A DNA stretch of 53,321 bases, from assembly GCF_000308375.1 (NCBI RefSeq), contig NZ_BAFQ01000005.1, positions 1 through 53,321 on the forward strand, read 5' to 3'. A program made the translations under genes and the position numbers. The notes under the pieces were generated by a model. The model saw only the letters and a program-made list of their open reading frames with translations, was not told the DNA's origin and did no database searches. This document shows positions 26,115 through 36,562 of the stretch, piece by piece (within the stretch, counting starts at the first letter, position 1; the number at the start of each line of letters is the position of its first letter). Origin of the DNA: Nocardia aobensis NBRC 100429 (GTDB lineage: Bacteria > Actinomycetota > Actinomycetes > Mycobacteriales > Mycobacteriaceae).

Positions 26115-29100
26115 TCAGCGTCCGTCGCCCTGGCCGGTGCGCGGTTTGACCAGCGGGAACGGCAGGGTTTCGCGGATGCTGCGGCCGGTGATCAGCATGA
26201 CCACGCGGTCCACGCCCACACCCAGGCCGCCGGTCGGCGGCATCGCGAATTCCAGCGCCTCGAGGAAATCCTCGTCCAGCTCCATGGCCTCCGGGTCGCC
26301 GCCCGCGGCCAGCAGCGACTGTTCGGTCAGGCGGCGGCGTTGTTCGATCGGATTGGTCAATTCGCTGTAGGCGGTGCCGAGTTCGACACCCCATGCCACC
26401 AGATCCCAGCGTTCGGCGACACCGTCGATGCGCCGATGTGCGCGTGTCAGCGGTGAGACGGAGGTCGGGAAGTCGATGTAGAAGGTCGGTTCCTGGGTCC
26501 GGTCCTCGACGAGGTGTTCGTACATCTCGAGCACGATCTGCCCGGCGTCCCAGCCCGGCTGATACGGCACCTCGACCTTGTCGCACAGCAGTCGCAGCCG
26601 ATCCACCGGGGTGTCGGGGGTGACGGTCTCGCCGACGGCTTCGGAGATGGCGCCGTGCACGGTGCGCACCGGCCAGTCGCCGGAGATGTCGACCTCGGTC
26701 AGCGTTCCGTCCGCGTCCGGTCGCAGGGCGACGCAGGCGCCGTTGGCCGCGATCGCCGCATTCTGGATCAGCTGGCGGCACGCGTGCATCATCCGCTCGT
26801 AGTCGCTGTGCGCCTCATAGGCTTCCAGAATCGTGAATTCCGGATTGTGGCTGTAGTCCACACCCTCGTTGCGGAACACCCGGCCCAGTTCGAAGACCTT
26901 CTCCATCCCGCCCACGCACAGCCGTTTGAGATACAGCTCCGGTGCGATGCGCAGATACAGATCCAGGTCGTAGGCATTGATGTGGGTGCGGAAGGGCGCG
27001 GCGTTGGCGCCGCCGTGCACCTGCTGCAGTACCGGTGTCTCGACCTCGAGGAAACCCCAGCCGTTCAGCGTGTCCCGCAGCGACCGCACCACCGCGCTGC
27101 GTTTGGCCAGCACCTCGCGCGCCTCGACGTTGATCGTCATATCGACGAAGCGCTGCCGCACCCGCGCCTCGGGGTCGGCGAGTCCGCGCCACTTGTCCGG
27201 CAGCGGGTGCAGGCATTTGCCGATCATCCGCCAGTCCTGGGCGAGCAGCGACAGTTCGCCGCGGCGGCTGCTGCCGATCTGGCCGCTCACCTCGATCAGA
27301 TCACCCAGGTCGAAGTACTCGCCGAACGAACTCGAGCGGCGCGCGCCGACCCGGTCCCGGTCGATGAGGATCTGGATGTCGCCGGACCAGTCGCGCAGCG
27401 CGGCGAAGGTGACGCCGCCGTGATCGCGGATCCGCAACAGCCGCCCGCACACGCGCACCGTGGTGCCCTTGGGGGAGCGGCGGGCATCGGCGATCGAATG
27501 GGTCGGGGCGTAGGCCACCGGGTAGGCGTCGATATCGGCCGATTCGAGCCGGCGCACCTTGTCCATCCGCACCCGCACCTGCTCGGGACGGCGAGCGGCG
27601 GCCTGCTCGAGTTCCGAGGGCGGCGCCTCGGGCGGGCTGCCGTCGGCGTGCAGGCCCGTGAGGGTGGGCGGTACCGCGGAATGAAGACCGGTGTGCGCCG
27701 AGGCGTCCGGCTGCGTGCCGAACCGCGGCAGGAAGCCCTCGGCCAGCGCGCCGGCGAACGCCACTCGCGGCAGCTGGCGGCGTTCCTCGAAGATGAGGAA
27801 CCGCGGCACCCACTGCGGCTGATATTTCACATTCGACCGGTACAGCGCCTCGAGCTGCCACCAGCGGCTGAAGAACATCAGCACACTGCGCCACAGCCGC
27901 AGCACCGGGCCGGCGCCGATCCGGCCGCCCTCCTCGAAGACCGAGCGGAACACCGCGAAGTTCAGCGAGACCCGGGTGATCCCGTACTGTTCCGAGGTCA
28001 GCGCCAGCTGGGAGATCATGAATTCCATGATTCCGTTGGGGCCCTTGGGATCTCGTCGCATCACATCGAGCGAGACACCGCTGCGGCCCCACGGTACCAG
28101 CGAGAGCATGCCCCATACGCGGCCGTCGCGGTCGAGCGCCTCCACCAGCAGGCTGTCTCCGTCGAGCCGGTCGCCGAGCCGGCCCAATGCCATCGAGAAG
28201 CCGCGTTCGGTTTCGGTGTCGCGCCAGGAATCGGCGCGGACGATCATCTGCGCCATCTCGTCCGGCGACAGTTCGCTGTGCCGGCGGACCCGGACGGTGA
28301 AGCCCTGTTTGTGTAAACGGTTGGCGGCCTGGCGGACCTGCTTCATCTCGGGCCCGGCCAGCGAGAAGGAACGGGTGTCGAGAATCGCCTCGTCGCCCAG
28401 CCGCAGCGCGGACAGGCCCGCCCGGCGGTAGGCGGTGGCGCCGAGTTCACCCGCACCCATCACGGCCGGGGCCCAACCGTATTCGTCGGCCAGTCGCAAC
28501 CAGGCATCGATGGCCTGCGGCCACGCCTCCCGCACACCGATCGGATCGCCGGAGGCCAGGCAGACGCCGAGTTCGACGCGATAGGTGATCGCCGCTTTAC
28601 CGCTGGGCGCGAACACCACGGCCTTGTCGCGGCGAGTCGCGAAGTAGCCCAGCGAATCCTCGACATCGGAACGGGCGAGCAGGCCGCGCACCGCGGATTC
28701 GTCCAGTCCGGTCATGGCGTTGGAGGCGCGCTGGGAGCGGAACAGCACCAGCGCCGCCGCCAGCAGCGCGATCGCGCCGAACAGGCCGAGCAGCAGATTC
28801 ACCACATGCGGGGGATGCCCGTCGAAGTTGTTGTCCGCCACCAGAATTGTCGCCGTGACCCGCGAGACCGCCCACAGCGGGCGTTGCGCACCGCGGGGCA
28901 GGCTGCCGGGGAACAGTTCCACCAGCCCCCACCCGAGCAGACTGCCGATGATCAGCCCGCTGACCAGGACACCGAGTGCCTTCCACACCGCGCCCCGCCG
29001 CACCCGGGTGTAGAACTCCGGCCACGCCGCGATCATCAAGCCGACCACGGCCAGGTGGACGAACAGCGCGGCCAGGGCGTGCGGATCCTGCTCCTCGGCG

Positions 29101-29522
29101 AAATCCAGTCCGTTGGCGAGCGCGAACAGCGCCATGTACCCGACCAGCAGCCACCAGGCGATGCGTTTCCGGGACGCCGTCGCGCCGGCGAGCAGACCGA
29201 CGATCACCGCCCACATCAGGTTCGTGTCGGGCGCGTCGAAATAGTAGGCGTCGAGGTAGTGCCGCGGGACCGAGGTGATGTAGCGCAGGCCGGGCGAAAT
29301 ACTCCACAGCGCACACAGAATCGAGAACACGCCGAGCACCAGGCCGACCAGGTGGGGGACTTCGCTCAGCCGACCGTGGGCGCGATGTGGAACCGGTGAG
29401 GAAGGGGATCTGCCGTCGCGCGAGTGAAGCTGGTCTTGCGTGGAAGTCACCGCACCAGTGTGCGGGCTGGGACCGCCCGAGGGGAGAAGGCCACCGGGCG
29501 AGTCCTGCTCGTGCACGGTCAT
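26115..29522 (-). CDS. lysX: Bifunctional lysylphosphatidylglycerol synthase / lysyl-tRNA synthetase LysX
   Basis: Charges tRNA-Lys and transfers lysine to phosphatidylglycerol in the membrane; in M. tuberculosis LysX this protects from cationic peptides. 1135 residues: N-terminal membrane region of about six helices (about residues 45-260), a DUF2156/MprF-type transferase domain (about 265-590, with [13 protein letters not shown] and [13 protein letters not shown]), an OB-fold anticodon domain (about 650-750) and a class II synthetase core with motif 2 [15 protein letters not shown] and motif 3 [18 protein letters not shown] at 29522 has AAAGGA upstream; the longer frame to 29660 is not supported. 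Length is close to the family's roughly 1170. Confidence 0.97.
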   Translation of the reverse strand: MTVHEQDSPGGLLPSGGPSPHTGAVTSTQDQLHSRDGRSPSSPVPHRAHGRLSEVPHLVGLVLGVFSILCALWSISPGLRYITSVPRHYLDAYYFDAPDTNLMWAVIVGLLAGATASRKRIAWWLLVGYMALFALANGLDFAEEQDPHALAALFVHLAVVGLMIAAWPEFYTRVRRGAVWKALGVLVSGLIIGSLLGWGLVELFPGSLPRGAQRPLWAVSRVTATILVADNNFDGHPPHVVNLLLGLFGAIALLAAALVLFRSQRASNAMTGLDESAVRGLLARSDVEDSLGYFATRRDKAVVFAPSGKAAITYRVELGVCLASGDPIGVREAWPQAIDAWLRLADEYGWAPAVMGAGELGATAYRRAGLSALRLGDEAILDTRSFSLAGPEMKQVRQAANRLHKQGFTVRVRRHSELSPDEMAQMIVRADSWRDTETERGFSMALGRLGDRLDGDSLLVEALDRDGRVWGMLSLVPWGRSGVSLDVMRRDPKGPNGIMEFMISQLALTSEQYGITRVSLNFAVFRSVFEEGGRIGAGPVLRLWRSVLMFFSRWWQLEALYRSNVKYQPQWVPRFLIFEERRQLPRVAFAGALAEGFLPRFGTQPDASAHTGLHSAVPPTLTGLHADGSPPEAPPSELEQAAARRPEQVRVRMDKVRRLESADIDAYPVAYAPTHSIADARRSPKGTTVRVCGRLLRIRDHGGVTFAALRDWSGDIQILIDRDRVGARRSSSFGEYFDLGDLIEVSGQIGSSRRGELSLLAQDWRMIGKCLHPLPDKWRGLADPEARVRQRFVDMTINVEAREVLAKRSAVVRSLRDTLNGWGFLEVETPVLQQVHGGANAAPFRTHINAYDLDLYLRIAPELYLKRLCVGGMEKVFELGRVFRNEGVDYSHNPEFTILEAYEAHSDYERMMHACRQLIQNAAIAANGACVALRPDADGTLTEVDISGDWPVRTVHGAISEAVGETVTPDTPVDRLRLLCDKVEVPYQPGWDAGQIVLEMYEHLVEDRTQEPTFYIDFPTSVSPLTRAHRRIDGVAERWDLVAWGVELGTAYSELTNPIEQRRRLTEQSLLAAGGDPEAMELDEDFLEALEFAMPPTGGLGVGVDRVVMLITGRSIRETLPFPLVKPRTGQGDGR

Positions 29523-29606
29523 ATTCGATCCTTTCGCCGGACCCCGGTACCCATCGCGACGGGGGCGGCGTGCGGCCCGTCGGGCGCGGCGGTAAAGATG
29601 TAACCC

Positions 29607-29828
29607 ATGTCGGATCCAGTCGATGTGCCGATCGAAGACGAAGTCATTCGACTCGGGCAATTCCTGAAGCTGGCCAATCTCATCGACAGCGGGTCGGAGG
29701 CCAAGACCGTGATCGCCGCCGGGCTCGTGCGCGTCAACGACGAGGTGGAACTACGGCGGGGCCGCCAGCTCCATGCCGGAGACGTGGTCGCGCTCGCCGG
29801 CCACCGCGTGCGGGTGGCAGGCGGATAG
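29607..29828 (+). CDS. S4-domain RNA-binding protein (YbcJ-like)
   Basis: 73 residues made almost wholly of an S4 domain: [20 protein letters not shown], then [21 protein letters not shown] and AGDVVAL. Single-domain S4 proteins bind structured RNA, often ribosomal. ATG at 29607. Divergent from lysX across 84 bases; the end converges with rraA. Specific RNA partner unknown. Confidence 0.92.
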   Translation: MSDPVDVPIEDEVIRLGQFLKLANLIDSGSEAKTVIAAGLVRVNDEVELRRGRQLHAGDVVALAGHRVRVAGG

Positions 29829-29862
29829 TTCGGCGGGCGCGGGGCCGGCGGCGATCGGCGAC

Positions 29863-30348
29863 TCATTCCGCGCGGACGACGACCCCGTCGTGATCGCTGT
29901 AGAGCATCTCGCCCGGAACGAAGGTGACGCCGCCGAATTCGACCGGCACATCGCGTTCGCCGGATCCGGTCTGCGTGCTCTTGCGCGGATTGGTGCCCAG
30001 TGCCTTGATGCCGATGGGCAGGGTGCGCAGAATCGCCGAGTCACGCACGCCGCCGTTGACGACGACGCCGGACCAGCCGTTGTCGACGCCGCGTCCGGCG
30101 ATCACGTCACCGACGAGGGCGGTGTGGACGCTCGCGCCGCCGTCGACGACCAGCACACGTCCTTCACCGGGTTCGCTGAGAGTCTGCTTGACCAACAGAT
30201 TGTCCTGGAAGCAGCGAATGGTGACGATGCGCCCGCTGAACACCGGATTGCCGCCGAACTGCGTGAATTGCGTATCGCAGCTACGAATCTCGGGGCCGAT
30301 CTCGTCGGCGAGGTCGGCGGTTGCCACTAGGTTTGCTGAATCGGTCAC
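29863..30348 (-). CDS. rraA: RraA-like protein (RNase E regulator / 4-hydroxy-4-methyl-2-oxoglutarate aldolase family)
   Basis: 161 residues of the RraA fold, formerly called MenG. Seen: [16 protein letters not shown], the segment [32 protein letters not shown] with the catalytic-type Arg-Asp pair and [12 protein letters not shown]. It closely resembles what I recall of M. tuberculosis Rv3853. Whether it inhibits RNase E or is an aldolase cannot be told from sequence. GTG at 30348 is chosen; a TTG one codon earlier is possible. No Shine-Dalgarno is visible and the transcript may be nearly leaderless. Confidence 0.93.
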   Translation of the reverse strand: MTDSANLVATADLADEIGPEIRSCDTQFTQFGGNPVFSGRIVTIRCFQDNLLVKQTLSEPGEGRVLVVDGGASVHTALVGDVIAGRGVDNGWSGVVVNGGVRDSAILRTLPIGIKALGTNPRKSTQTGSGERDVPVEFGGVTFVPGEMLYSDHDGVVVRAE

Positions 30349-30420
30349 CAAATAAGCTTGCCATGCGGGCGGCGATCGAATCCTGAGACCTTCCCGCCGC
30401 CCGCCGCGGGCGCGGCCGGT

Positions 30421-30879
30421 TCAGCTGTCGAGGGTGCGCTGATACTCCGCGATCTTGGTCGTCAGATTGTGGGTGGTGTGTTTGACCGACAGCTTGACGA
30501 ACGGCTCGATGGTCTTGCCCAGCACCTTGCCCGCGAGCCCGCCCGGTACCCGGTACTCGACGATGGCGTCCACCGTGCAGTCGCGGTCGCCGCGAGGATG
30601 GAACAGGAAGGTCGATTCGATCTCGAAGCCGGTCACGGCCTTCACCGCGATCGCGACGTTCTTCTCCCAGCGCACGATCTGCAGCCGCGAGGTCAGCGAG
30701 GCGGGACCCAGTTTGATCTCGGTGTCGAACGTCGCGCCCAGCCCGGCCACCTGATCGGTGATCGGGCGGAAGGAATGGACCTCGGTGACGAATTCCGGCA
30801 GATGGCGATAGTCGTTGACGTAGTCGAACGCGGTCTCGGCCGGCGCGGCGCAATCGGCCACGATCTTCACTGCGGTCAT
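30421..30879 (-). CDS. SRPBCC (START-like) family protein
   Basis: 152 residues, one hydrophobic-ligand-binding fold of the polyketide cyclase/dehydrase type. Seen: ADCAAPAETAFDYVNDYRHL at the start, the beta strands LGATFDTEIKLG and FEIESTFLFHPRG, and the long C-terminal helix GKTIEPFVKLSVKHTTHNL. ATG at 30879 gives the usual MTAVKIVADC-type start; the frame upstream is not family-like. Ligand unknown. Stands alone between rraA and the copper genes. Confidence 0.9.
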   Translation of the reverse strand: MTAVKIVADCAAPAETAFDYVNDYRHLPEFVTEVHSFRPITDQVAGLGATFDTEIKLGPASLTSRLQIVRWEKNVAIAVKAVTGFEIESTFLFHPRGDRDCTVDAIVEYRVPGGLAGKVLGKTIEPFVKLSVKHTTHNLTTKIAEYQRTLDS

Positions 30880-30969
30880 GCCGTAACCGTAACGTGTTCC
30901 AGTCCGGCCCGGACCGGATGTAATTGCTATCACTCCAGTTCGCAGGGCCTATCCGGCCCGGGCTCGGAC

Positions 30970-31911
30970 TCAGGCCGTCACCGACAGTGTCGCCGCCAAG
31001 CCGAACACCGCCGCCATCACCACCACCTCGATCAGGGCCCGGCGCAGCGAGTCGTCCGCACTCATCCGATGGTCGGTGGCCACCGGAACCCAGCTGCGCC
31101 GCCACCACCAGCCGAGCCCGAGCAGCGCGAGGGCCATGATCGTCTTCGCGAGCAGGATGCGGCCGTACCCGGTGTCGGCCAGCGCGACCGGATCGCCGAC
31201 GCGGACCAGCCCGTTGACCACGCCGGTCACCGTCACCGCCGCCACCGCGGGCAGCGCCCAGCCGGAATAGCGCGGCAGGATCACCGCCCATTCACCGCGG
31301 GTGCGCACCACCAGCGCCAGCGCCAGCAGCAGACCGAACCAGGCGGCCGCCGCGAGAGCGTGCACCGCGGCCAGAACCGAGCCCAGCGTCTGCTGCGACA
31401 TATGGCCGGTGATCGGCCGCAGCACCAGCGTCACCGCGGCGAAGACCAGCACCAGGTCGGCGCTCGCGCGCTCCGGTCGCCGGAAGGCCAGCGTGCTGTA
31501 GCAGGCGACCGCCGCGGTGCCGATCAGCACGGCGATGCCGATCTGGCCGCCGCTGACATGTGCGACGTAGTCGCCGAAATCGCCGGCGCGCAACCGGCTC
31601 AGCGGGACCCCGACCACCTCGGCGGCCTCCGTGGACAGCAGCACGAATTCCGCGAGCGTCCAGAGCCCGCCGAACACGGCCAGCAGCCGCCACGCGGGCC
31701 GCAGCCGGTCGTGCAGGCGCGGCAGAGCCGCGAGGCCGAGAACCGTGGCGCCCAGCCCGTCGGCCAGGGTGCGTACCGGCGCCTCGGCCTGTACCGGATC
31801 GGGTGCGGCGAGCGCCCATCCGGCGGCGACACCGACGAGGGCGGCCGGGACGACCAGCAGCAGTGCGTAACGCAGTGCGGTCGATCTGCTGCCGGCCGTC
31901 CCCGGCCTCAC
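30970..31911 (-). CDS. copD: CopD-family copper-resistance membrane protein
   Basis: 313 residues with about eight membrane helices. Typical CopD features: EFVLLSTEAAEVVGVPLS, ITGHMSQQTLGSVLAAVHALAAAAWFG (His-rich face) and a C-terminal domain LLAKTIMALALLGLGWWWRR. It is thought to move copper across the membrane with CopC. GTG at 31911 overlaps the copC stop as GTGA, so the two are coupled. Final gene of the ycnI-copC-copD run. Confidence 0.93.
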   Translation of the reverse strand: MRPGTAGSRSTALRYALLLVVPAALVGVAAGWALAAPDPVQAEAPVRTLADGLGATVLGLAALPRLHDRLRPAWRLLAVFGGLWTLAEFVLLSTEAAEVVGVPLSRLRAGDFGDYVAHVSGGQIGIAVLIGTAAVACYSTLAFRRPERASADLVLVFAAVTLVLRPITGHMSQQTLGSVLAAVHALAAAAWFGLLLALALVVRTRGEWAVILPRYSGWALPAVAAVTVTGVVNGLVRVGDPVALADTGYGRILLAKTIMALALLGLGWWWRRSWVPVATDHRMSADDSLRRALIEVVVMAAVFGLAATLSVTA

Positions 31912-32462
31912 GGTTTGCCGCCGCTGCCCGGCCGTCGAGAGCGACCGCCGAACAGCGCGAACGCCAGCCCACCGCCGAACAGGACGACCGCGGCCACGAT
32001 GAACACCCACAGCGGAACGCCACCGGAATCGCCGTCACCACCGGAGCTGCTCTTGGCATCGGCCTTGGCCCCCGGTGTCCCGTGCCCCGGCGTGGTCAGC
32101 TCGAAGGTGCGGGTGCCGCTGACCGGATGGCCGTCGGCGGAGGTGACGCGGTACGCGATCGTGTAGGTGCCGGCCGGCCCGAGGTCACCGACCTCGACGC
32201 TGACGGTCGGCCCGTCCACCACCGGTTTTCCCTTCGACCACAGATTCCCGTCCGGGCCGACGACGGTCAGCGACGGAAAGCTCGGCTGCAGATTCTCGTT
32301 GAAGGTGATGCTGACCCGCGCCGGGCCGGACGCGAGTTTCGCGCCGTCGGCGGGGTCGGTGGATACCACCGTCGAATGCGCGGCAGCCGGACCGGCGACC
32401 GCGATCGTCAGGCCGCCCAGCGCCAGCGCACCGACCAGGGCGAACAGTATGCGGCGCATCAT
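31908..32462 (-). CDS. copC: CopC-domain copper-binding protein with C-terminal anchor
   Basis: 184 residues: signal peptide ending PAAA-HSTVVSTDP so that His29 becomes the mature N-terminus, the first copper ligand in CopC proteins. The beta-sandwich follows with ITFNENLQPSF and SADGHPVSGTRTFEL, where His and Asp can complete the site. After a Gly/Ser/Asp linker there is a C-terminal helix (VPLWVFIVAAVVLFGGGLAF) and a basic tail, so the domain is held outside the membrane. ATG overlaps the ycnI stop (ATGATG); starting one codon later is equally possible. Confidence 0.94.
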   Translation of the reverse strand: MMRRILFALVGALALGGLTIAVAGPAAAHSTVVSTDPADGAKLASGPARVSITFNENLQPSFPSLTVVGPDGNLWSKGKPVVDGPTVSVEVGDLGPAGTYTIAYRVTSADGHPVSGTRTFELTTPGHGTPGAKADAKSSSGGDGDSGGVPLWVFIVAAVVLFGGGLAFALFGGRSRRPGSGGKP

Positions 32463-33115
32463 GCGCGCCGGCTCCGGATCAGGCTGCCGAGTCCGAGCGC
32501 GGCGCCGAGGGCGCCGAGCACCAGCCCGATACCGCCCAGCCAGCGCGCGGTGTTGTCGGAATCGGACTCGTCGCTGTCGGCCTCGCTCGACATGCCGGCC
32601 ACGTGGTCGTGATCGGATCCGGCGGCCGCCAGCGTGACACTCGGTGCGGGGTGCTCGGGTTCGTCGCCGCCGGCCGGCATGGGTTCGTTCCAGTTGACGA
32701 CCTTGCCGTCGCTGTAGGTCTGGGTGGCGGGGAAGCTGATCTTGTCCTGCTTCGGCAGCGGACCGACCGCGAGGGCGAAGCGCTGGAACTGTTCGGGGGT
32801 GATGCCGGGATTACCCGGGTTGGCGGTCCAGGTCACGGAGGTGAACTGGTTCTTGTCGTTCTTCTCGGTCTTGGCGGTCCAGCCCGCGACGGGTTCGGTG
32901 CGGGCCGCGGACAACTGCGGCAGCGCGACGGTCAGCTTGGTGGTGGACGCCGTCGCCGATTCGGTCGGCACGCGGAAGGTGATGACGGCGTAACCGCCCT
33001 GGGCCGCGCCGGGCGCGTCGGCGGTGACATGCGCGGCCGCGGTGCCGGAGGCGAGCAGGGCGAGACCTGCGGCGGCGCCGGTCGCGACCAGGGCGCGCGA
33101 CAGTGAGGTGGACAT
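32459..33115 (-). CDS. ycnI: YcnI-like (DUF1775) copper-associated exported protein
   Basis: 218 residues. The signal peptide ends at GTAAA-HVTADAP, leaving His29 at the mature N-terminus as in the mono-histidine brace of YcnI. The DUF1775 domain shows VITFRVPTESATAS, VTWTANPGNPGITPEQF and VNWNEP. An acidic tract (SSEADSDESDSD) leads to a C-terminal membrane helix and RSRRA. ATG at 33115; the longer frame upstream is a shadow of the next gene region. It is presumed to pass copper to CopC/CopD; copper dependence is inferred from the family. Confidence 0.93.
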   Translation of the reverse strand: MSTSLSRALVATGAAAGLALLASGTAAAHVTADAPGAAQGGYAVITFRVPTESATASTTKLTVALPQLSAARTEPVAGWTAKTEKNDKNQFTSVTWTANPGNPGITPEQFQRFALAVGPLPKQDKISFPATQTYSDGKVVNWNEPMPAGGDEPEHPAPSVTLAAAGSDHDHVAGMSSEADSDESDSDNTARWLGGIGLVLGALGAALGLGSLIRSRRA

Positions 33116-33189
33116 AGTTGAGCGCACGATGGGTGACTTTCTCGGTACTCGGCGATGTGCCGGGGGAAGTGCCTGGGGTCGGGAGCGGT

Positions 33190-33795
33190 TCAGGCGAGTA
33201 CCGGTGGTGCGCGGGAGCCGAGGGCGCCGGCGCGCCATTGCTGCCACGGTGGCCGCACGGAACTCCGCCACCGGGGTGTGGCGATATCCACCGGCGGCAG
33301 CGGCCGGGTCGTGACGGCCCGGACCGAGTGGGAGACAGCGGCATACAGACGTTCGACGGCCACGATGAGCGCGGCACAGGCCACGGTCGCGAGCGTGTGC
33401 GCCAGCGTCATCCAGCCGCTCGGGAAGATCGACGTCAGCCCGGAAAAGCCGCTCCCGCACGATGTTTCACCCGGTCGGTGGGCGGGCAGCAGACTCAGCG
33501 CGATATGGGAAACCGCCTGTCCGCCACCGAGTGCCGCCAGGACGCCGGTCCGGCCCCACGCACCGCCGGCGGGCGGCAGCATCGAGGCTGAGGTTCCGGC
33601 GACCGTCGCGCTCAGCAGGAGCAGCGCCAGCGTCGCCGAGCCGGGATAGCCGCCGTCGGCCCAGCCGTGCGCGGCGGTCGCGAGGACGACCACCGCCATA
33701 CCGACCAGGCCGCCGCGCAGCCCATCGATGCCCGGCCGCCGGACCGCTCGCCGGGACGGCGGGGATCCGGTCGCGGGCCGGGCACGAGGCAGCAT
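33190..33795 (-). CDS. Hypothetical multi-pass membrane protein beside the copper genes
   Basis: 201 residues with about five hydrophobic segments, including LRGGLVGMAVVVLATAAHGW, LALLLLSATVAGTSASM and WMTLAHTLATVACAALIVAVE. His residues occur at membrane edges (AAHGW, ALSLLPAHR, TLAHTL), a pattern often seen in copper-linked membrane proteins. The C-terminal 50 residues are basic and Pro-rich. ATG at 33795 begins MLPRARPATG; upstream frame is a shadow of the next gene. It lies 74 bases upstream of ycnI on the same strand, so it may be the first gene of that operon. Family not recognised with certainty. Confidence 0.75.
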   Translation of the reverse strand: MLPRARPATGSPPSRRAVRRPGIDGLRGGLVGMAVVVLATAAHGWADGGYPGSATLALLLLSATVAGTSASMLPPAGGAWGRTGVLAALGGGQAVSHIALSLLPAHRPGETSCGSGFSGLTSIFPSGWMTLAHTLATVACAALIVAVERLYAAVSHSVRAVTTRPLPPVDIATPRWRSSVRPPWQQWRAGALGSRAPPVLA

Positions 33796-33808
33796 GGCGG
33801 AACGGCGG

Positions 33809-34450
33809 TCAGTGCACGCCGAGGCGCGCGAGGATATCGGCTTCGACGCCGGAGAGTTCGTGCGAGATGGAGTTGTGCACCGCCCGGCGGCGCGGCGCGG
33901 GCATCTGCTCGGCGGTCCGCACGGCCGCGGACAGGCTGGCGAGCCGGTCGCGGGTGGCGGCCACGAACTTCTGCGTCTCGCCGCTCTTGTCACCGGAGTT
34001 CTCGATACCGGCCAGAGTCGATTCGACGCCGGTGATGCGGGCCTGCAGGCGGGCGCCGTGACCGGTGAAGTTGCCCAGCTCGCCGAGGCCGATACCCAGC
34101 CGGTGGGCGCGGCGGGTGTCGATCTGGCCGCGGACGAAGGTGGCGGCCCGGTAGGCCAGCGGCGCCAGCACCGGCACCAGCACCCGCGCCACGCCCAGAT
34201 ACTTCTTCACCTGGCTCGCGGTGAGCAGTTCGCGGTCGGCGCGTTCGGCGGTCTTGAGGGCGGCCTTCTCCTCGGCCTTCAATGCCGCGATCTGTGCCTT
34301 CGCCACATCGCGCTGGGTGCGGAGTTCGGCGCGCTGGCGTTTGCGTTCGTTGCGGGCGCCGAGTTTGGCCTCCATCGCGGCCTTGTGCTTGAGGGCTTTC
34401 GCCTCGGCTTTGCGGTCCGCACGCCGCTTGCGCTTGGTGAACAACCCCAT
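33809..34450 (-). CDS. DUF6474-type conserved actinobacterial helical protein
   Basis: 213 residues. It starts MGLFTKRKRRADRKAEAKAL and the first 90 residues are a very charged Lys/Arg/Glu/Ala helix, probably coiled coil. A moderately hydrophobic middle (KYLGVARVLVPVLAPLAYRAA) could touch the membrane, then a helical tail. ATG at 34450 has GGAGGG at good spacing; the ATG at 34480 is less suitable. Conserved in Mycobacteriales as an uncharacterised family; no function can be given. Confidence 0.82.
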   Translation of the reverse strand: MGLFTKRKRRADRKAEAKALKHKAAMEAKLGARNERKRQRAELRTQRDVAKAQIAALKAEEKAALKTAERADRELLTASQVKKYLGVARVLVPVLAPLAYRAATFVRGQIDTRRAHRLGIGLGELGNFTGHGARLQARITGVESTLAGIENSGDKSGETQKFVAATRDRLASLSAAVRTAEQMPAPRRRAVHNSISHELSGVEADILARLGVH

Positions 34451-34654
34451 CGAAAGCCCTCCGTCACGAAGTTCCGTCATGCTGATATACCCACATGCCA
34501 CACGGTTTGCGCCAACTGTAGCGGGATGCGCACCCGGGGGCGCCGTCGCGGCGGCCGGTGCACGGTCGGGGCGCGTGCCGATCCGGGCTCGCCCGCCGCG
34601 TGAGTGCCGAGGTAGCGGCTCCGCGTACGCCCGGCACGCAGGCGGTTCGCGGGA

Positions 34655-36562
34655 GTGTCGGAGGTAGGGACCATACTGCTTAGCGTGTATTCGGGCAGCG
34701 GCGACCAAGACGGTCGCGAGGAGGACGGCGGAGGCGACGAGCGGCGGGCTGCTGCTCGACGAACCGTCGTGGTGCCCGCCGAAGTGGAACGGGCGCAGCA
34801 GGTTTCGGCCGGCACGGCGAGTGCTCCGGCCGGGCCCGCGAATCCGTCGGCGCCCGCCGGGTCCGGCGAGCACCCGCCGCGCATCGCCTATGTCGACGCC
34901 CGCGCGCTGGTCGGCTGCCGGCACCGGCTGCATCTGGACGCGACTCATCCGGAACGGCTGCTGGGGGTGCCGGAGGACGCGGGTGTCAAACAGCGCCGCG
35001 ACGCCGCCACCGCGCATCGCTCGAAGGTCCGCGACACACTCGTCGCCGCCGATCCGCGGGCATGGGTGATCATCGACCCGGATCAGCACGCGAGCGGCCG
35101 CGCCGAGGACACGCTGCGCGCGTGTGCGGAAGGGGCGCAGCGCATTTGGGGCGCATTGCTACCGCAGGAGGCCGATACCGGCCGTCGCGGCGGCTGCGAG
35201 ATCCTGTTGCGCGATACCGATCGCGGCGGCTACATCCCGATCATCGTGGTCAACCACAAGGTGACCGACCCGCGCCAGCCGGATCCGGCCGATTTCCATC
35301 CCACCACCTCCGATCTGTACCGCTGGGATCCGCGCCCCGACCGGCACGTCCGGGTCCGCACCCAGCCGCGCGACCAGCAGCGGCTGGCCCATCTCTACCG
35401 CATGTTGCAGCGGCACGGGCTGGCCAGTCCGGCGCTGGTCGGCGGCGCCATCGGCTATCACTTCGACCGGATCCTGGTGCACGATCTGGCCCCGGTGCTC
35501 GACGAGTACGACCGGCGTTATGCCGACCGCATCGCGGTGGTGCGCGGTGAGCTGCCGACGGTTCCGTCCAAGGTGCCGGAATGCCGGCAATGCCCGTGGT
35601 GGACGCGGGCGCCCAGTGTGACCGGCGGTGAGCGTCCGGATATCACCGAACCACCCGCCGTGAGCTGTGAGGGCTGGCTGGCGGCCCACCGCGACGTCAG
35701 CCTCGTCGCACCCGGCTCACGCGCCGAACTGCTGCGCCGCCACGGTGTGCAGACCATCGACGACCTGGCCGAGTGGACCGCCGAGGAGCCCGAGGACTGG
35801 CAGTACGAGCCGTTCGCCGAGACGGTCGTGACCGCGCGTGCCTGGATCTCGGGCGCGCCTCTGGTCCGCCGCGTGGACCGGGTGCGGGTCACCCGGGCCG
35901 ACGTCGAGGTCGATGTCGACCTGGAGAGCTATCAGGAGTACGGCGCCTACCTGTGGGGGACCCTGCTCGACGGGGTGTATCGCCCCTTCTTCACCTGGGA
36001 CCCGCTGCCGACTGCCGACGAGGCCCGCTCGTTCGCCGAATTCTGGACCTGGCTGATGGCGGTGCGCGCCGACGCGGCCGCGGCGGGCAAGACGTTCGCC
36101 GCCTACTGCTATTCGCGCACGGCCGAGGACAAGTGGCTCTACGAATCGGCGCGCCGATTCGCCGGACGGCCCGGCGTCCCGACCGCGGACGAGGTCCGTG
36201 CCTTCGTCGACAGTCCGCAGTGGGTGGATATGTTCCAGGCGGTGTCGGAGCAGTTCATCTGCCCGAACGGCAAGGGGCTCAAGAAGATCGCCCCGGTCGC
36301 CGGATTCGGCTGGCGCGATCCCGAGGCCGGCGGCGAGGCGTCGATGAGCTGGTATCGCCTGGCGGTCGGATACGACGGTGCGCCCGATCTGTCGCAGCGC
36401 ACCCGCCTGCTGGAATACAACGAGGACGACGTCCGCGCCACCCAGGTGCTGCGCGAATGGATGGCGCCGGCGCAGCCGCGGGCGCACAGTGCCGACGCGG
36501 AGGTTCCCGCGATGACCGACTTTCGCGAGCCACCCGCGGTCCGTCGTAATATCTGCACGTGA
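34655..36562 (+). CDS. TM0106-family RecB-like nuclease with C-terminal RNase H-like domain
   Basis: 635 residues. After a low-complexity N-terminus (about 1-75) the RecB-like part starts IAYVDARALVGCRHRLHLDA; the Cys in GCRHR and a later Cys cluster (PECRQCPWWTR) fit an iron-sulfur RecB/Cas4-like nuclease. The C-terminal third has the DEDD exonuclease-type acid VDVDLESYQEYG and the final YNEDDVRATQVLREWM of RNase_H_2 domains. A DNA or RNA processing role is expected; the substrate is unknown. The GTG at 34655 is tentative; GTG at 34685 is another option. The stop overlaps the htpG start (GTGA). Confidence 0.85.
   Translation: MSEVGTILLSVYSGSGDQDGREEDGGGDERRAAARRTVVVPAEVERAQQVSAGTASAPAGPANPSAPAGSGEHPPRIAYVDARALVGCRHRLHLDATHPERLLGVPEDAGVKQRRDAATAHRSKVRDTLVAADPRAWVIIDPDQHASGRAEDTLRACAEGAQRIWGALLPQEADTGRRGGCEILLRDTDRGGYIPIIVVNHKVTDPRQPDPADFHPTTSDLYRWDPRPDRHVRVRTQPRDQQRLAHLYRMLQRHGLASPALVGGAIGYHFDRILVHDLAPVLDEYDRRYADRIAVVRGELPTVPSKVPECRQCPWWTRAPSVTGGERPDITEPPAVSCEGWLAAHRDVSLVAPGSRAELLRRHGVQTIDDLAEWTAEEPEDWQYEPFAETVVTARAWISGAPLVRRVDRVRVTRADVEVDVDLESYQEYGAYLWGTLLDGVYRPFFTWDPLPTADEARSFAEFWTWLMAVRADAAAAGKTFAAYCYSRTAEDKWLYESARRFAGRPGVPTADEVRAFVDSPQWVDMFQAVSEQFICPNGKGLKKIAPVAGFGWRDPEAGGEASMSWYRLAVGYDGAPDLSQRTRLLEYNEDDVRATQVLREWMAPAQPRAHSADAEVPAMTDFREPPAVRRNICT

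Noticed and set aside
26514..28316. A 600-codon plus-strand frame within lysX
   Set aside because: Antisense shadow; composition reflects GC-rich third positions of lysX.
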